A DNA stretch of 64,000 bases from Microbispora sp. H11081 (GTDB lineage Bacteria > Actinomycetota > Actinomycetes > Streptosporangiales > Streptosporangiaceae). The first letter of the stretch is position 1. Every line of letters starts with the position of its first letter. The stretch lies in assembly GCF_012999535.1 (NCBI RefSeq), contig NZ_JABBWV010000005.1:1-64000 (forward strand), in the 5' to 3' direction. The notes below the pieces were generated by a model. It was not told the origin of the DNA and ran no database searches. It saw only the letters and a list, made by a program, of their open reading frames with translations. This document shows positions 1 through 10,007 of this stretch, one piece after another. Made by a program: the position numbers and the translations under genes.

Positions 1-20
1 CCCAGTACACAGGCCATCGA

Positions 21-42
21 TGCGACAAACTACAAGATCACG
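21..42. repeat. 22-bp exact repeat, copy 1
   Basis: The 22 bases here (TGCGACAAAC ... GATCACG) recur exactly, in the same orientation, at 8651-8672. Both copies are non-coding and both are followed directly by a G-rich tract (here 42-76). The function is unknown. It may be a dispersed intergenic element or a regulator site. Confidence 0.85.
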
Positions 43-76
43 GGGAGGGTGGCGGGGGGAGGTGGGAGGGCGGGGC
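42..76 (+). other. G-rich tract with quadruplex potential
   Basis: At least five runs of three or more G fall within about 35 bases (GGGG, GGG, GGGGGG, GGG, GGG, GGGG), just before the presumed start codon of the NuoD-like gene. This meets the usual pattern for an intramolecular G-quadruplex. Formation and effect are inference. Confidence 0.5.
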
Positions 77-84
77 GTGAAAGC

Positions 85-1296
85 ATGGACGACATGACGA
101 CCGAGCAGGACGGCGTGCCGACCGGGCAGGAAGGCCGCCGGGAACGCGTCGTGGGGCTCGGCGCGGGAGCCGACGCCGTCCAGGCGAGGGAGCCGGCCAC
201 CGAGGACTTGATCCTCGACATGGGCCCCCAGCACCCGTCCACCCACGGCGTGCTGCGGCTGCGGCTCGTCCTCGACGGCGAGCGCATCGCGGCCGCCGAG
301 CCGATCGTCGGCTACATGCACCGCGGCGCGGAGAAGCTCTTCGAGGTGCGCGACTACCGGCAGATCATCGTGCTGGCCAACCGGCACGACTGGCTGTCGG
401 CGTTCGCCAACGAACTGGGCGTCGTGCTCGCGGTCGAACGCATGCTGGGCATGCAGCCGCCGCCCAGGGCGGTGTGGGCCAGGACGCTGCTGGCCGAGCT
501 CAACCGCGTGCTCAGCCACCTGATGTTTCTCGGCAGCTATCCTCTGGAGCTCGGCGCGATCACCGCGGACCTCTATGCCTTCCGCGAGCGCGAGGCCCTG
601 CAGCGCGTCATGGAGGAGATCTCCGGCGGCCGCATGCACTACATGTTCAACCGGGTGGGCGGCCTGAAGGAGGACCTGCCCCTGGGCTGGCTCGACCGGG
701 TCACGGCCGCCGTGGCGGCCGTACGGCGGCGGCTGCCCGACATCGAGGAACTGATCTCCGGCAACGAGCTCTTCCTGGCCCGCACCCGCGGCGTCGGCGT
801 GCTCGACCGCGAGACGATCATGCAGTACGGCGTGAGCGGCCCGATCGCGCGCGCCTCGGGAGTGGACTTCGACCTGCGGCGCGACGAGCCCTACCTCGCG
901 TACGGCGAGCTGCCGGTGAAGGTCGTGACCCGGTCGGCCGGGGACTGCCAGGCCAGGTTCCAGGTGCTGCTCGACCAGGTCAAGGTCTCTCTCGACCTGG
1001 CCGACGCCTGCGTGGAGCGCCTGCGGCACCTGCCGCCCGGGCCGATCAACCAGCGGCTGCCCAAGGTGCTGAAGGCGCCGGAGGGTCACACGTACGCCTG
1101 GACGGAGAACCCGCTCGGCCTGAACGGCTACTACCTCGTGTCGCGGGGTGAGAAGACGCCGTGGCGGCTCAAGCTGCGCAGCGCATCCTTCAACAACGTC
1201 CAGGCGCTGCGGGAGACGCTGCCGGGCAACCTGGTCTCCGACCTGGTGGCGATCCTCGGCTCGATGTTCTTCGTGGTGGGCGACATCGACAAATAG
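85..1296 (+). CDS. NADH-quinone oxidoreductase subunit D-like protein (orphan NuoD paralogue)
   Basis: The product is a 49-kDa/NuoD-family protein of complex I, the quinone-site-proximal subunit related to the NiFe hydrogenase large subunit. The family motifs [19 protein letters not shown] and NRHDW are clear, and [21 protein letters not shown] closes the protein as in NuoD. It is about 403 aa, slightly short of usual NuoD. The ATG at 85 (MDDMTTEQ) is preferred over the upstream GTG at 49, which would put a Gly/Arg run in front; another ATG lies at 94. No other nuo gene is seen in the window, so this is probably the standalone second NuoD found in many actinomycetes rather than part of the main operon. 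It converges on the DUF3180 gene with a 4-bp gap. Confidence 0.85.
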   Translation: MDDMTTEQDGVPTGQEGRRERVVGLGAGADAVQAREPATEDLILDMGPQHPSTHGVLRLRLVLDGERIAAAEPIVGYMHRGAEKLFEVRDYRQIIVLANRHDWLSAFANELGVVLAVERMLGMQPPPRAVWARTLLAELNRVLSHLMFLGSYPLELGAITADLYAFREREALQRVMEEISGGRMHYMFNRVGGLKEDLPLGWLDRVTAAVAAVRRRLPDIEELISGNELFLARTRGVGVLDRETIMQYGVSGPIARASGVDFDLRRDEPYLAYGELPVKVVTRSAGDCQARFQVLLDQVKVSLDLADACVERLRHLPPGPINQRLPKVLKAPEGHTYAWTENPLGLNGYYLVSRGEKTPWRLKLRSASFNNVQALRETLPGNLVSDLVAILGSMFFVVGDIDK

Positions 1297-1300
1297 CCGG

Positions 1301-1750
1301 TCAGGTCTCCCCGGAGGGCTTGCCCGGCACCCGGCAGCAGTGTTCGAGGAACAGCGCCGCGCAGACCAGGATCACGCAGGCCACGAACGACCCGCCTCCG
1401 ACGAGGGCGTCCTGCCGGGGCTTGTCCAGGTCGAGCAGGTCCAGCACGCGCAGCACGAACCCGGCGAAGACCCCGCCGGACGCCGCTCCCGCGTACGCCG
1501 TGGCCTTGGCCAGCGCCGCGAGGCGGGCGACGGCGAGCGGCTCGACGGGTTTGGTGCCGGGGCGGCGGAGGATCCTCGCCCGGGTCAGCCAGCCCGTGTA
1601 CGCCTCGCCGACGGCCAGCAGCAGCGTGGTGGGGATGGCGGTCCACGGCAGGGTCGGCAACGCGGAGTAGAACTGCCGCAACAGGCCCCACGTGAGCAGG
1701 GCGAACACGGCGACCAGACCGACGAGCACGCCGGGATTGCTGGGCTTCAC
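1301..1750 (-). CDS. DUF3180 family membrane protein
   Basis: The 149-aa protein has four predicted membrane segments, at roughly residues 8-25, 37-52, 80-105 and 118-135. It matches the DUF3180 family, which in actinobacteria is the usual last gene after folK. The linker RARILRRPGTKPVEPL between the second and third helices and the third-helix start RLAALAKATAYAGA are typical. No biochemical role is known. It lies 18 bp downstream of folK on the same strand and is probably co-transcribed with the folate genes. Confidence 0.85.
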   Translation of the reverse strand: MKPSNPGVLVGLVAVFALLTWGLLRQFYSALPTLPWTAIPTTLLLAVGEAYTGWLTRARILRRPGTKPVEPLAVARLAALAKATAYAGAASGGVFAGFVLRVLDLLDLDKPRQDALVGGGSFVACVILVCAALFLEHCCRVPGKPSGET

Positions 1751-1768
1751 GCGGGCACTCCTCGTCGG

Positions 1769-2269
1769 TCAGACCGGGGGTTCGAGCACGAGGTCGGTGC
1801 GGAGCCGTACCCCGCTCTGGTCCATGTCGGCGAGCAGGGCCGCGACCGAGCCACGACCGGGCAGCACCGCCCCCGGGTCGGCCTGCGCCCACGGGACCAG
1901 GACGAACGCCCGCTCGTGCGCCCGGGGGTGGGGGAGCGTGAGCTCGGGGTCGTCGGACATCAGGGTGCCGACCGCGATGATGTCCACGTCGAGCGTCCTG
2001 GGACCCCACCGCTCCACGCGCTCGCGGCCGAAGGCGTTCTCGACGCTCTGCGCGCGGTCGAGCAGCGCGCGGGGGTCGAGCATGCTCTCGGCGACGACCA
2101 CGGCGTTCAGGTACGGACCCTGCTCGGGGCCGCCGACCGGATCGGTCTCGTAGACCGGCGACGCCGCCACGAACGTGAGCCCGGGGGCGTCGAACAGCGA
2201 GTCGAGCGCCCCCTGGAGGTTGTCGATGCGGCGGCCGAGGTTGCTGCCGAGCGCGATCACGACTCTCAT
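1769..2269 (-). CDS. folK: 2-amino-4-hydroxy-6-hydroxymethyldihydropteridine diphosphokinase
   Basis: FolK transfers pyrophosphate from ATP to 6-hydroxymethyl-dihydropterin, giving the substrate of FolP. The 166-aa protein has the family landmarks ALGSNLG near the N-terminus, RWGPRTLDVDII in the centre and LPHPRAHERAFVLVP after it, covering the pterin and ATP/Mg sites. The start ATG overlaps the folB stop (ATGA), so the two are translationally coupled in the folate operon. Length is normal for the family. Confidence 0.95.
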   Translation of the reverse strand: MRVVIALGSNLGRRIDNLQGALDSLFDAPGLTFVAASPVYETDPVGGPEQGPYLNAVVVAESMLDPRALLDRAQSVENAFGRERVERWGPRTLDVDIIAVGTLMSDDPELTLPHPRAHERAFVLVPWAQADPGAVLPGRGSVAALLADMDQSGVRLRTDLVLEPPV

Positions 2270-2649
2270 GCGCGCCCCCTTCTGATCGTCACCACCACGT
2301 CGCCGAACGGCAGCGGGATGGGCGCCGCCGGTTTGTGCACGCTGACCTCGACCTCCTCGACGAGCCGGTGGGCCAGGCAGGTCGCGGCCAGCCGTTCGGC
2401 GAGGGTCTCGATGAGGTTGACCGGCTCGCCTTCCACGACGCGGACGAGCTCGGCCGCCAGCGCCCCGTAGTCGACCGTGAGGGTCAGGTCGTCGGCCGCG
2501 GCCGCCGGAGCCGTGTCGAAGTGCAGGGCGACGTCGATCACGAACTCCTGGCCGAGCTCACGCTCGGCGGGCAGGCAGCCGTGCCTGCCGCGGGCCCGCA
2601 GGCCCGTCAGACGCACGCTGTCGCGACTGGTCGCCGGCCGCGTCGTCAA
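2266..2649 (-). CDS. folB: dihydroneopterin aldolase
   Basis: FolB cleaves 7,8-dihydroneopterin to 6-hydroxymethyl-dihydropterin plus glycolaldehyde. The 127-aa product carries the family pattern RLTGLRARGRHGCLPAERELGQEF, with active-site Glu/Tyr region VDYGALA and the C-terminal Lys in VSVHKPAAPIP. No ATG is available in frame near the conserved start. A TTG that overlaps the stop of the upstream NTF2-like gene (TTGA), 8 bases after GAGGAG, is the best start and gives the expected length. A GTG 11 codons later is the alternative. Confidence 0.88.
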   Translation of the reverse strand: MTTRPATSRDSVRLTGLRARGRHGCLPAERELGQEFVIDVALHFDTAPAAAADDLTLTVDYGALAAELVRVVEGEPVNLIETLAERLAATCLAHRLVEEVEVSVHKPAAPIPLPFGDVVVTIRRGRA

Positions 2650-3092
2650 TGCTCCTGCTCCTCGTCGTCCTCGTCGTCGCTCTGGAGGACCGGCGAGCCG
2701 TGGTAGAGCCACAGCCGCCACCCGGTCCCGGTGCGCACGTACGTGCTGGAGGCGACGACCCGGCCGGCCGCGAAGCCCGGCTCGTCGGTGTCGGCGGCCG
2801 TCAGGATGTTCTCCGCGCAGGTGACCACGGCGACGTCCCCGAGCAGGGTCGTCTGCACGTCGGTCAGCACGAACTGGATGTACGGCGTGTTCGCCATGAT
2901 CAGCGCCCATGAGCGGAGCACTTCCGCCCGCCCGCTCAGCATCGGCCAGCCGGGGTGGACGCACATGGCCGGACGTCCGGGGACGTCCTCGATCCAGATC
3001 TCCGACATCGTGTCGAGGTCGCCGCTCTCGATCGCGTTGTAGAACGCCTCGTTGAGCTCCTCGATGTCCTTCATGGGCGTCCCTGTCGGCAT
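2646..3092 (-). CDS. NTF2/SnoaL-like protein of the folate operon
   Basis: The 148-aa protein has the nuclear transport factor 2 (SnoaL-like) fold pattern. It starts with an N-terminal helix pair (IEELNEAFYNAIESGDLDTMSEIW), then the HPGWPMLSGRAEVLRSW strand-helix part, and ends with WRLWLYHGSPVL and an acidic tail. Family members are small ligand-binding or enzyme folds, and this one has no known role. The start at 3092 follows GAGGG with 10-base spacing, 4 bp after the folP stop; MKDIEEL at 3074 is an alternative. An NTF2-like gene between folP and folB is common in actinobacteria, so a pterin-related role is plausible but unproven. Confidence 0.85.
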   Translation of the reverse strand: MPTGTPMKDIEELNEAFYNAIESGDLDTMSEIWIEDVPGRPAMCVHPGWPMLSGRAEVLRSWALIMANTPYIQFVLTDVQTTLLGDVAVVTCAENILTAADTDEPGFAAGRVVASSTYVRTGTGWRLWLYHGSPVLQSDDEDDEEQEH

Positions 3093-3096
3093 GTAG

Positions 3097-3969
3097 TCAC
3101 CGGCCCTCGTCAGCGTGTCGTACGCCTGCTGCCCGCCAGGCGGCGGCCACACGCACCGCGTCCGCGTTCGGCCGCACCCGGTGCACGCGCACGCACCAGG
3201 CGCCGGCTTGGGCCGCGAGCGCGGTGACGGCGAGCGTGGCGTCGTCGCTGCCGTCGAATGGCCTGGGCTCGCCGTCCGGCCCCGCCAGCAGCCGGCCGAG
3301 GAAGCGTTTGCGCGACGCTCCGACCAGCAGCGGACGGCCGAGGCGGCTCAGCTCGCCGATCCCGGCGAGCACGGCCCAGTTGTGCTCGGCGTGCTTGGAG
3401 AACCCGAGGCCGGGATCGAGCACGATCTGCTCCTCCCGTACGCCCTCGGCCAGCACGGAGTCGACCCTTTTGCGTAGTTCTTCCGCCACCTCGGTCACGA
3501 CGTCGCCGTAGATGGCCCGGCTCTCCATGTCGCGGCTGTGCCCGCGCCAGTGCATCACGACGTACGGCACGCCGGTCGCGGCGACCACCCGCGGCATCGC
3601 CGGGTCGGCCAGCCCGCCGCTCACGTCGTTGACGAGCTTCGCCCCGGCCTCGACGGCCGCCTCGGCCACCTCGGCTCGCATGGTGTCGACGCTGACGGTC
3701 ACGCCCTCCTGGCTGAGCGCGCGGATCACCGGCTCGACGCGGCGGAGCTCTTCCTCCAGCGAGACGCGGGCCGCGCCGGGACGGGTGGACTCGCCGCCCA
3801 CGTCCACGATGTCGGCGCCCTCGGCCACCAGGTCGAGGCCGTGCCTGATCGCCACTCGGGCGTCGAACCACTGCCCGCCGTCGGAGAAGGAGTCGGGGGT
3901 CACGTTGACCACGCCCATGACCAGGCACCGCCCAGAGTCGGGCATACCAGGCACACTTGCTGCGGTCAT
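3097..3969 (-). CDS. folP: dihydropteroate synthase
   Basis: FolP condenses hydroxymethyl-dihydropterin pyrophosphate with p-aminobenzoate and is the sulfonamide target. All hallmark segments are visible: MGVVNVTPDSFSDGG, DVGGESTRPGA, NDVSGG, LDPGLGFSKHAEHN and LVGASRKRFLG, ending with VRVHRVRPNADAV. The protein is about 290 aa. The start is the ATG at 3969 (MTAASVPG), because upstream sequence is not family-like. There is no Shine-Dalgarno before it, but a TAnnnT box ends 7 bases upstream, suggesting a leaderless mRNA. The NTF2-like gene follows after 4 bp. Confidence 0.95.
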   Translation of the reverse strand: MTAASVPGMPDSGRCLVMGVVNVTPDSFSDGGQWFDARVAIRHGLDLVAEGADIVDVGGESTRPGAARVSLEEELRRVEPVIRALSQEGVTVSVDTMRAEVAEAAVEAGAKLVNDVSGGLADPAMPRVVAATGVPYVVMHWRGHSRDMESRAIYGDVVTEVAEELRKRVDSVLAEGVREEQIVLDPGLGFSKHAEHNWAVLAGIGELSRLGRPLLVGASRKRFLGRLLAGPDGEPRPFDGSDDATLAVTALAAQAGAWCVRVHRVRPNADAVRVAAAWRAAGVRHADEGR

Positions 3970-4005
3970 GGGGTCAAGACTAGTGCCATGAGGCGAGGTG
4001 CCCAC
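3970..4005 (-). promoter_or_regulatory. possible leaderless promoter of folP
   Basis: On the minus strand TAGTCT (complement of 3977-3982) fits the actinobacterial -10 pattern TAnnnT and lies 7 bases before the folP ATG. No ribosome site is present. The -35 region is weak. This would allow folP and downstream genes to be expressed apart from ftsH-folE. Confidence 0.4.
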
Positions 4006-4042
4006 CGGGCAGGAGCGCCGTCCCAAGAGGCCTCGCCCGCGC

Positions 4043-4642
4043 TCAGCCGCGCAGGATCAGCGACATGGCCTCGGCCCTGGTCGCGTCACAGGTGCGGAAG
4101 TCGCCGCGTACGGCCGAGGTGAGCGTCTTCGCCCCGGGCTTACGCACACCGCGCATGGTCATGCACATGTGCTCGGCCTCGATCACCACGATCACCCCCC
4201 GAGGTTCGAGGACCTTCATCAGCCCGTCGGCGATCTGGGAGGTCATCCGCTCCTGGACCTGCGGCCGGCGGGCGTAGACGTCCACCAGCCTGGCCAGCTT
4301 GGACAGGCCGGTGATGCGCCCCTTCTCGTTCGGGGTGTAACCGACGTGGGCCACGCCGTGGAAGGGGAGCAGATGGTGCTCGCAGGTGGACATCACCTCG
4401 ATGTCCTTCACAAGCACCATCTCGTCGTGGTCGGCGTCGAACATTGTGGTCAGCGCGTCCTCGGGCCGCTGGCCCAGACCGGCGAACTGCTCGGCGAACG
4501 CCCTGGCCACCCGGGCGGGGGTGTTCCGGAGCCCGTCGCGATCGGGGTCCTCCCCGATCGCGAACAGGATCTCCCGGACCGCCTTCTCGATCCGATCGTG
4601 GTCGAAACCGGCGTGCGGCGTCACCACGTGGCTTTCGGCCAC
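4043..4642 (-). CDS. folE: GTP cyclohydrolase I
   Basis: FolE opens GTP to 7,8-dihydroneopterin triphosphate, the first folate step. The 199-aa protein has the zinc and catalytic residues in [18 protein letters not shown] (Cys and His ligands), the second zinc Cys in [12 protein letters not shown], and the [14 protein letters not shown] segment. The GTG at 4642 is chosen because it begins 2 bases after the ftsH stop and sits about 9 bases after GACGAGG; it also gives the usual length. Close spacing suggests co-transcription with ftsH, an arrangement common in actinobacteria. Confidence 0.95.
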   Translation of the reverse strand: MAESHVVTPHAGFDHDRIEKAVREILFAIGEDPDRDGLRNTPARVARAFAEQFAGLGQRPEDALTTMFDADHDEMVLVKDIEVMSTCEHHLLPFHGVAHVGYTPNEKGRITGLSKLARLVDVYARRPQVQERMTSQIADGLMKVLEPRGVIVVIEAEHMCMTMRGVRKPGAKTLTSAVRGDFRTCDATRAEAMSLILRG

Positions 4643-4644
4643 CG

Positions 4645-6651
<2,007 letters not shown>

Positions 6652-6919
6652 CCGTTGCGGAACCCCGGCGGGCCCGTTCCTTCCTGACCAAGGCCTGCCC
6701 CGGGAGAACCCGGGGTCGCGGCATCCCTTACCGCTCCTTCGCACTACCGCGGGCCGGCCTCAGTGGCATCCCACGGATATCCGAAGGTACACCCGGCAGC
6801 CGCGTCGGGTAACTGCCCGAGCGGCTCCGGCTTTGCCCTTCCAACGTACGTCAGCCAACCCCGTGTTCCCCGACCCGGCGCCCAATAACGCACGATTCGA
6901 GGGTCACTTCGCTAAGGGC

Positions 6920-7477
6920 TTACTCCCCTCCGTACACATGAGGCGCAAGAGTCCCGATGAACGGGAGGTTGCGATAGCGCTCGGCGTAATCGAGGCCGTA
7001 GCCGATGACGAACTCGCTGGGGATGTCAAAGCCCACGTAACGGACGTCCAAATCCACCTTTACCGAGTCCGGCTTGCGCAGCAGGGTGCAGATCTCCACG
7101 GACGCCGGGTTGCGCGACTTCAGGTTGTTCATCAGCCACGAGAGCGTCAGCCCGGAGTCGATGATGTCCTCGACCACGAGCACGTGCCGGCCCGCGATGT
7201 CGGTGTCGAGGTCCTTCAGCACCCGCACCACACCGGACGACTTCGTCCCCGCGCCGTACGACGAGACGGCCATCCAGTCCATCTGCACGGGTACGTGCAG
7301 CGCGCGCGCGAGGTCGGCCATGACCATGACCGCGCCCTTGAGCACGCCGACTATCAACAGTTCGCCGCCTGCGTAGTCGGCGTCGATCCGGCCCGCCAGT
7401 TCCTTGATCTTCTCCTGCAACTCCTCTTCGGAGATGAGCACTCTGGAGAGATCCCTACCCATGTCGGATGCGTCCAC
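6920..7477 (-). CDS. hpt: hypoxanthine phosphoribosyltransferase
   Basis: Hpt salvages hypoxanthine and guanine with PRPP. The 185-aa protein shows the PRPP-binding motif VLVVEDIIDSGLT, the flexible-loop region SSYGAGTKSSG and the C-terminal base-recognition part VGFDIPSEFVIGYGLDY. The GTG at 7477 follows AAGGA with about 9-base spacing, 12 bases after tilS. Internal Met6 is an alternative. The tilS-hpt-ftsH order is widely conserved in bacteria. Confidence 0.95.
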   Translation of the reverse strand: MDASDMGRDLSRVLISEEELQEKIKELAGRIDADYAGGELLIVGVLKGAVMVMADLARALHVPVQMDWMAVSSYGAGTKSSGVVRVLKDLDTDIAGRHVLVVEDIIDSGLTLSWLMNNLKSRNPASVEICTLLRKPDSVKVDLDVRYVGFDIPSEFVIGYGLDYAERYRNLPFIGTLAPHVYGGE

Positions 7478-7489
7478 CTGGGGTTTTCC

Positions 7490-8500
7490 TTACGCGAGCG
7501 AGAGGTTGTCCACGGCGAACACAAGGGTGCCACAGCGCCTGACCACCCCGACCCCCCCGGGTAGGTCCACCCCCTTCTGCCCATGCCAGCCGGTCACCAG
7601 CCGCTCGACCGCCTCGATGTGCACCGCCGCGAGCGCGGCGGCGTGCGCCCCCGCCTCGACGGCCGCCCGCTGGATGACCCGCCGCCGCACCGCTCCGGGC
7701 ACGCCGGCCAGCACGGAGACGTCCAGTTCCCCGCCAGGCCCCCGCGACGCCGCGTGGACGCTTTCTGCCCATTCGTCCAGCGCGTCGGCGTCGTCCCGGC
7801 ACAACCGCGCCGTACGGGCCAGCGCCTCGGCGATCCCCGGCCCCAGCGCCGCCTCCAGCGCCGGAAGCGCGTCGTGCCGCACCCGGACCCTGGCGTACGC
7901 CGGATCGTCGTTGTGCGGGTCGTCCCAGGGCCGCAGGCCGAGCGCGTCGCACGCCTGCCTCGTCCGCGCGCGGCCGAGCCCGAGCAGAGGGCGCCGGTAG
8001 ATTCCGGTGATCTCCGCCATGCCGGACAGGGAGCGCGTGCCGCTGCCGCGCGCCAGGCGCAGCAGCACGGTCTCCGCCTGGTCGTCACGGGTGTGGCCGA
8101 GCAGGACCGCGGCGGCGCCCAGCCGGCCGGCCGCGGCGGACAGCGCCGCGTAGCGGGCCTCCCGCGCCGCCGCCTCGGGGCCTCCGTCCGTGCCGACCGT
8201 GACGACCAGCGCCTCGGCCGGGTCGAGACCGAGCGAGCGCGCGAGCCGTACGACGTCGTGGGCCCGCCCTGCCGAGCCCTCCTGCAGCCCGTGGTCGACG
8301 GTCAGCAGCCCGGCGCGCAGGCCGAGGCGCGGCGCCGCGAAGGCGGTGGCCGCCGCCAGCGCCAGCGAGTCCGCGCCGCCGCTGCAGGCGACGAGGACGA
8401 GCGGACCCGACGGCTCCGCCGCCCCCCGGGGCGCGGCGAGGTCCGCGAGCGAGAGCCGTACGGCACGGCGGACGTCGGCGACGGCGGGATGCGGGCCCAT
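7490..8500 (-). CDS. tilS: tRNA(Ile)-lysidine synthase
   Basis: TilS attaches lysine to C34 of the CAU-anticodon tRNA-Ile so that it reads AUA. The 336-aa protein has the PP-loop ATP motif [10 protein letters not shown] (about residues 38-47), TVDHGLQ, and [22 protein letters not shown], then the RRPLLGL segment. It lacks a long C-terminal extension, as is usual for actinobacterial TilS. It is upstream of hpt and probably in the same transcript. The 188-base gap before it holds the phased GATCACG repeats. Confidence 0.94.
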   Translation of the reverse strand: MGPHPAVADVRRAVRLSLADLAAPRGAAEPSGPLVLVACSGGADSLALAAATAFAAPRLGLRAGLLTVDHGLQEGSAGRAHDVVRLARSLGLDPAEALVVTVGTDGGPEAAAREARYAALSAAAGRLGAAAVLLGHTRDDQAETVLLRLARGSGTRSLSGMAEITGIYRRPLLGLGRARTRQACDALGLRPWDDPHNDDPAYARVRVRHDALPALEAALGPGIAEALARTARLCRDDADALDEWAESVHAASRGPGGELDVSVLAGVPGAVRRRVIQRAAVEAGAHAAALAAVHIEAVERLVTGWHGQKGVDLPGGVGVVRRCGTLVFAVDNLSLA

Positions 8501-8555
8501 GCGGCCATTCTGGCGGTGCCGCCCGTGGGCCGGGCAACTTCCCGGCCCGGCGACT

Positions 8556-8672
8556 GCATGATCACGACAGGCGTCGGCCCAGGTCAGCCCGGAGGTGTCC
8601 GGTTTATCGCATGATCACGAAGGGATGCGCCGCAGGTCAGGGGGGATCCCTGCGACAAACTACAAGATCACG
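8556..8672. repeat. diverged tandem repeat, 53-bp period, with ATCACG boxes
   Basis: ATCACG occurs at 8561-8566, 8614-8619 and 8667-8672, exactly 53 bases apart each time. The first two units also share GCATGATCACGA at their start and AGGTCAG after a 13-base gap (8581-8587, 8634-8640). The third box is the end of the 22-bp repeat. It lies between the metalloprotease stop and the tilS start. Spacing near five helical turns would suit a regulator bound on one DNA face, but a decayed repeat array is equally possible. Confidence 0.65.
8651..8672. repeat. 22-bp exact repeat, copy 2
   Basis: This is identical to 21-42. It is followed by the G-rich stretch GGTGGGGTGGGGGG at about 8675-8690, matching the G-rich tract after copy 1. 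Confidence 0.85.
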
Positions 8673-8688
8673 TTGGTGGGGTGGGGGG

Positions 8689-9738
8689 TTAGGTGGAGGT
8701 GAGGACGCGGGACATCCAGGCGTGCGGGTCGGCGATCTCCTGGCGGTCGGGCAGGGTCTCGGGCGAGGTCCACACCTTGTTGAACGACTCCATGCCCGCC
8801 TCGTCCACCACGGTGCGCACGAAATGGGAGCCCTCGGCGTACTGCTTCATCTTGAGCTCGATGCCGAGCAGCCGGCGGACGAGTTGGTCGAAGCGAGATC
8901 CGCCCTCGCGGCGGCGCTGGAACTTGGCGCGGATGTCGGCCACAGACGGCACGACGGAGGGGCCCACCGCGTCCATGACGTAGTCGCCGTGCCCCTCCAC
9001 GAGGGTCATCACGGCGGTCACCCGGTCGAGCACGGCCTTCTGCTCGGGCGTCTGGATGGCCTCGATGAGGTTGCCCTCGCCGCCTCTGAACGCGTCGGCC
9101 ACCGCGTCGGAGGCGGCCCGCAGGCGCTCCAGCAGGGTCGTCAGGTCCATCTCGGACGCGAGGAGAAACTCGGTCATCTGGCCGCGGACGTACTCCCTGA
9201 GCCAGGGGACGCCGGTGAACTGCACGCGGTGGGTCTCCTCGTGCAGGCACACCCACAGGCGGAAGTCACGGGGGTCGACGCCCAGTTCGCGCTCGGCGTG
9301 GACGATGTTGGGCGCCACCAGCGTCAGCCGCCCGGTCGGGGCGTTGCCCGAGGGGTCGGGCGGGAGGAACAGCTCGTACTGCCCGAGCACGCGCGAGGCG
9401 AGGAACGCCAGCACCGCGCCGACCTCGAGCCCGGTGATGCGCGAGCCGACCGCGCCGACGACCGCCGGCATGTTCGACATCTTCTGCGTAAGCGGCTCCA
9501 GGACCACCCGGAACCCGTCCACGTTCGCCCGGATCCACCCGGGGCGGTCGACGACGGTCGCCTCCTCCGGCGGCGCCGAGTCGATGCGGGTGAAGTCCCG
9601 CACGTGCCCCTCGGCGTCCCGCGACAACCGCCGCAGTTCGAGGACCGCCTGCCTGGCCTCCTCACGGCTCACCTGAGGGCCGGGCCGCACGAGACGCACC
9701 CCGGTAGAGACGGCCAGATCCCAGTCGATCACCTGCAT
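8689..9738 (-). CDS. zinc-dependent metalloprotease-like protein (DUF2342 / F420-associated family)
   Basis: The 349-aa protein belongs to the actinobacterial zincin-like family annotated as DUF2342 or 'coenzyme F420 biosynthesis associated'. The zinc motif HEETH is in WVCLHEETHRVQF near residue 170, and a downstream Glu/His segment (LVEGHGDYVMDAVGP) could complete the site. The start MQVIDWDLA at 9738 follows GGTGGTGGGT; farther upstream codons run into the 65-bp repeats and are not family-like. It lies between dacB and tilS, its usual place in actinobacteria. Substrate unknown; a direct F420 role is not shown by this context. Confidence 0.85.
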   Translation of the reverse strand: MQVIDWDLAVSTGVRLVRPGPQVSREEARQAVLELRRLSRDAEGHVRDFTRIDSAPPEEATVVDRPGWIRANVDGFRVVLEPLTQKMSNMPAVVGAVGSRITGLEVGAVLAFLASRVLGQYELFLPPDPSGNAPTGRLTLVAPNIVHAERELGVDPRDFRLWVCLHEETHRVQFTGVPWLREYVRGQMTEFLLASEMDLTTLLERLRAASDAVADAFRGGEGNLIEAIQTPEQKAVLDRVTAVMTLVEGHGDYVMDAVGPSVVPSVADIRAKFQRRREGGSRFDQLVRRLLGIELKMKQYAEGSHFVRTVVDEAGMESFNKVWTSPETLPDRQEIADPHAWMSRVLTST

Positions 9739-9786
9739 ACCCACCACCGTACGTTCTCCGCCCTCCCCCCGCGCATATGGTCCTGT

Positions 9787-9851
9787 GAGGGGTGCCGTGT
9801 CTGGACTGAGGAGCGCGCGCAGCGAGGTACGAGCGAGCACGCACCGAGGGA
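9787..9851. repeat. 65-bp direct repeat, copy 1
   Basis: This 65-base segment, beginning GAGGGGTGCCGTGTCTGG and ending CACGCACCGAGGGA, is repeated exactly at 9908-9972. The 56-base spacer contains CGCCGAAGGCG and flanking GCCCCG/CGGGGC, able to form a hairpin near 9869-9897. It lies between the metalloprotease start and the dacB stop. Confidence 0.9.
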
Positions 9852-9907
9852 AGACAGGGCTTATAGCGCCCCGAGCCGCCACGCCGAAGGCGGGGCAAAC
9901 AAGCACA

Positions 9908-9972
9908 GAGGGGTGCCGTGTCTGGACTGAGGAGCGCGCGCAGCGAGGTACGAGCGAGCACGCACCGAGGGA
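9908..9972. repeat. 65-bp direct repeat, copy 2
   Basis: This is the exact second copy of 9787-9851, 121 bases on. The phase GAGCGCGCGCAGCGAGGTACGAGCGAGC is GAGC/GCGAG-rich and looks like a dispersed intergenic element rather than coding DNA. No function is known. Confidence 0.9.
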
Positions 9973-10007
9973 CCTACCCAACGCGCCCCGAACCACCACC
10001 CGGAGGC

